Source: Candidatus Omnitrophota bacterium
Lineage (GTDB): Bacteria > Omnitrophota > Gorgyraeia > Gygaellales > Profunditerraquicolaceae
Length of the DNA stretch: 6,925 nt
Reading direction: 5' to 3'
Assembly (NCBI GenBank): GCA_016867095.1
Contig: VGKK01000058.1
Coordinates: 1 to 6,925, forward strand
Shown: piece after piece, positions 6,351 through 6,925 of the stretch
Position numbering within the stretch: the first letter of the stretch is position 1
How the letters are laid out: every line of letters begins with the position of its first letter
Notes under the pieces: model-generated
What the model saw: only the letters and a program-made list of their open reading frames with translations
Databases searched by the model: none
Told to the model about the DNA's origin: nothing
Made by a program: the position numbers and the translations under genes

Positions 6351-6438
6351 CACGGATATACACGGATTTCCTACGGATTTACACGGACAATGCTTTTCAT
6401 CCGTGCCTATCCGTTCTTTTATCCGTGTGCATCCGTGT
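6351..6438. repeat. Phased heptamer repeat, copy B (uninterrupted)
   Basis: CACGGAT-type units start at 6351, 6361, 6372 (TACGGAT) and 6382 (CACGGAC). The inverted units ATCCGTG start at 6399, 6409 (ATCCGTT), 6421 and 6431. Left spacing is 10, 11, 10 and right spacing is 10, 12, 10, the same as in copy A without its insert. The outer arms 6351-6367 and 6421-6437 pair at 15 of 17 positions. The copy has the same orientation as copy A. It covers the 3' end of rnfE and nearly all of the rnfE-rnfA gap. Confidence 0.9.
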
Positions 6439-6925
6439 CTTTAAAATATTAAAGAAACCAAGCAACAGCCCGATCACCAACAACGCGCCCGAAGGCATAC
6501 CCAAAACAAACGCCGGGTTAAAGCCCTTAATTACGGTATGGCCCAAGAGCGTGCCGCTGCCGGCAAATTCGCGTATCGCTGAAATCAAAATCAAGGCCAG
6601 CGTAAAACCTACACCCATGCCTAAACCGTCAAAGAAGGAATTGAGGACTGAATTCCTTGAGGCGTAAGCCTCTGCCCGGCCTAAAACAATGCAATTAACC
6701 ACAATCAAAGGCACGTATATGCCTAAGGCCTGGTTTAACGCCGGGCTATACGCCTTCATCACCATTTCATTGATGGTCACGAAAGTAGCGATAACCACAA
6801 TATAACAAGGTATCCTGATCCGGCCGGGGATGGCATTTTTCAGCATGGCGATGATTACATTTGAGCCCAAAAGCACAAAGGTCGCGGCCACGCCCATACC
6901 GACGCCGTTAATCAGGGAAACCGAA
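6397..6925 (-). CDS. rnfE: Rnf electron transport complex subunit E (5' end outside window)
   Basis: RnfE is the integral membrane partner of RnfA in the Rnf complex. The frame stays open to the right edge (nine residues, SVSLINGVG, precede the first Met in view), so the start lies outside the window and 6897 should not be taken as the true start. Family motifs are GMGVAATFVLLGSN near the edge, IPCYIVVIATFV, and GIYVPLIVVNCIVLGRAEA with the conserved cluster cysteine (VNC). About 175 residues are visible of the usual 200-230. Its position before rnfA and rnfB matches the rnfCDGEAB order, so rnfG, rnfD and rnfC are expected beyond the edge. The last 13 residues (TRMHTDKRTDRHG) and the TGA are supplied by heptamer repeat copy B. 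Confidence 0.93.
   Translation of the reverse strand, partial: SVSLINGVGMGVAATFVLLGSNVIIAMLKNAIPGRIRIPCYIVVIATFVTINEMVMKAYSPALNQALGIYVPLIVVNCIVLGRAEAYASRNSVLNSFFDGLGMGVGFTLALILISAIREFAGSGTLLGHTVIKGFNPAFVLGMPSGALLVIGLLLGFFNILKTRMHTDKRTDRHG

Noticed and set aside
6880..6925. RnfE starting at the Met encoded at 6895-6897
   Set aside because: The frame is open upstream with family-like residues (SVSLINGVG) to the edge, and RnfE needs a further N-terminal membrane segment. The gene is cut by the window, not short.

Overview
The window is bacterial chromosomal DNA carrying six protein genes in two blocks, plus several palindromic or modular repeats in the gaps. The genes are housekeeping or energy-conserving. 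G+C is moderate by eye (not counted), spacing is tight, and there are no phage, transposase, CRISPR or RNA genes. The long, multi-ferredoxin RnfB and the gene order E-A-B match the rnfCDGEAB operons of anaerobes. Together with many dispersed palindromic repeats, this suggests an anaerobic or fermentative bacterium, perhaps from an uncultured phylum such as Omnitrophota. That placement is a low-confidence inference.

Left block. Enolase (eno, minus strand, 94-1359) has a near-consensus promoter (TTGACT, 16 bp, TATAAT) and a strong Shine-Dalgarno. It diverges from an FtsH-family membrane AAA+ zinc protease (1604-3325, plus) whose extracytoplasmic domain is reduced to a loop of about 20 residues. 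The gap between them holds an imperfect palindrome of about 94 bp built from CGCAAA-type modules. A lipoprotein of unknown function (3267-4187) overlaps the end of the protease gene. A 15-bp direct repeat with a 54-bp period sits at that junction and appears to have lengthened the signal peptide.

Right block (minus strand, transcribed from the right edge leftwards). It runs rnfE (cut by the window edge), rnfA, rnfB and then purN. RnfE and RnfA are membrane subunits and RnfB is the iron-sulfur subunit of a ferredoxin:NAD+ oxidoreductase that couples electron flow to ion pumping. PurN is the purine-biosynthesis GAR formyltransferase. It is convergent with the lipoprotein gene and overlaps it by 11 bp.

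The most noteworthy structure is a modular repeat of CACGGAT/ATCCGTG heptamers spaced about one helical turn apart. Two direct copies lie at 4804-4911 and 6351-6438. Each copy supplies the stop codon and the last 13 residues of the gene before it (rnfB and rnfE), entered at the same element position and in the same frame. The two unrelated proteins therefore end in near-identical tails. The left copy is itself split by a perfect 20-bp palindrome inserted inside its third heptamer. I see no new defence or biosynthetic system; the repeat biology is the part worth following up.
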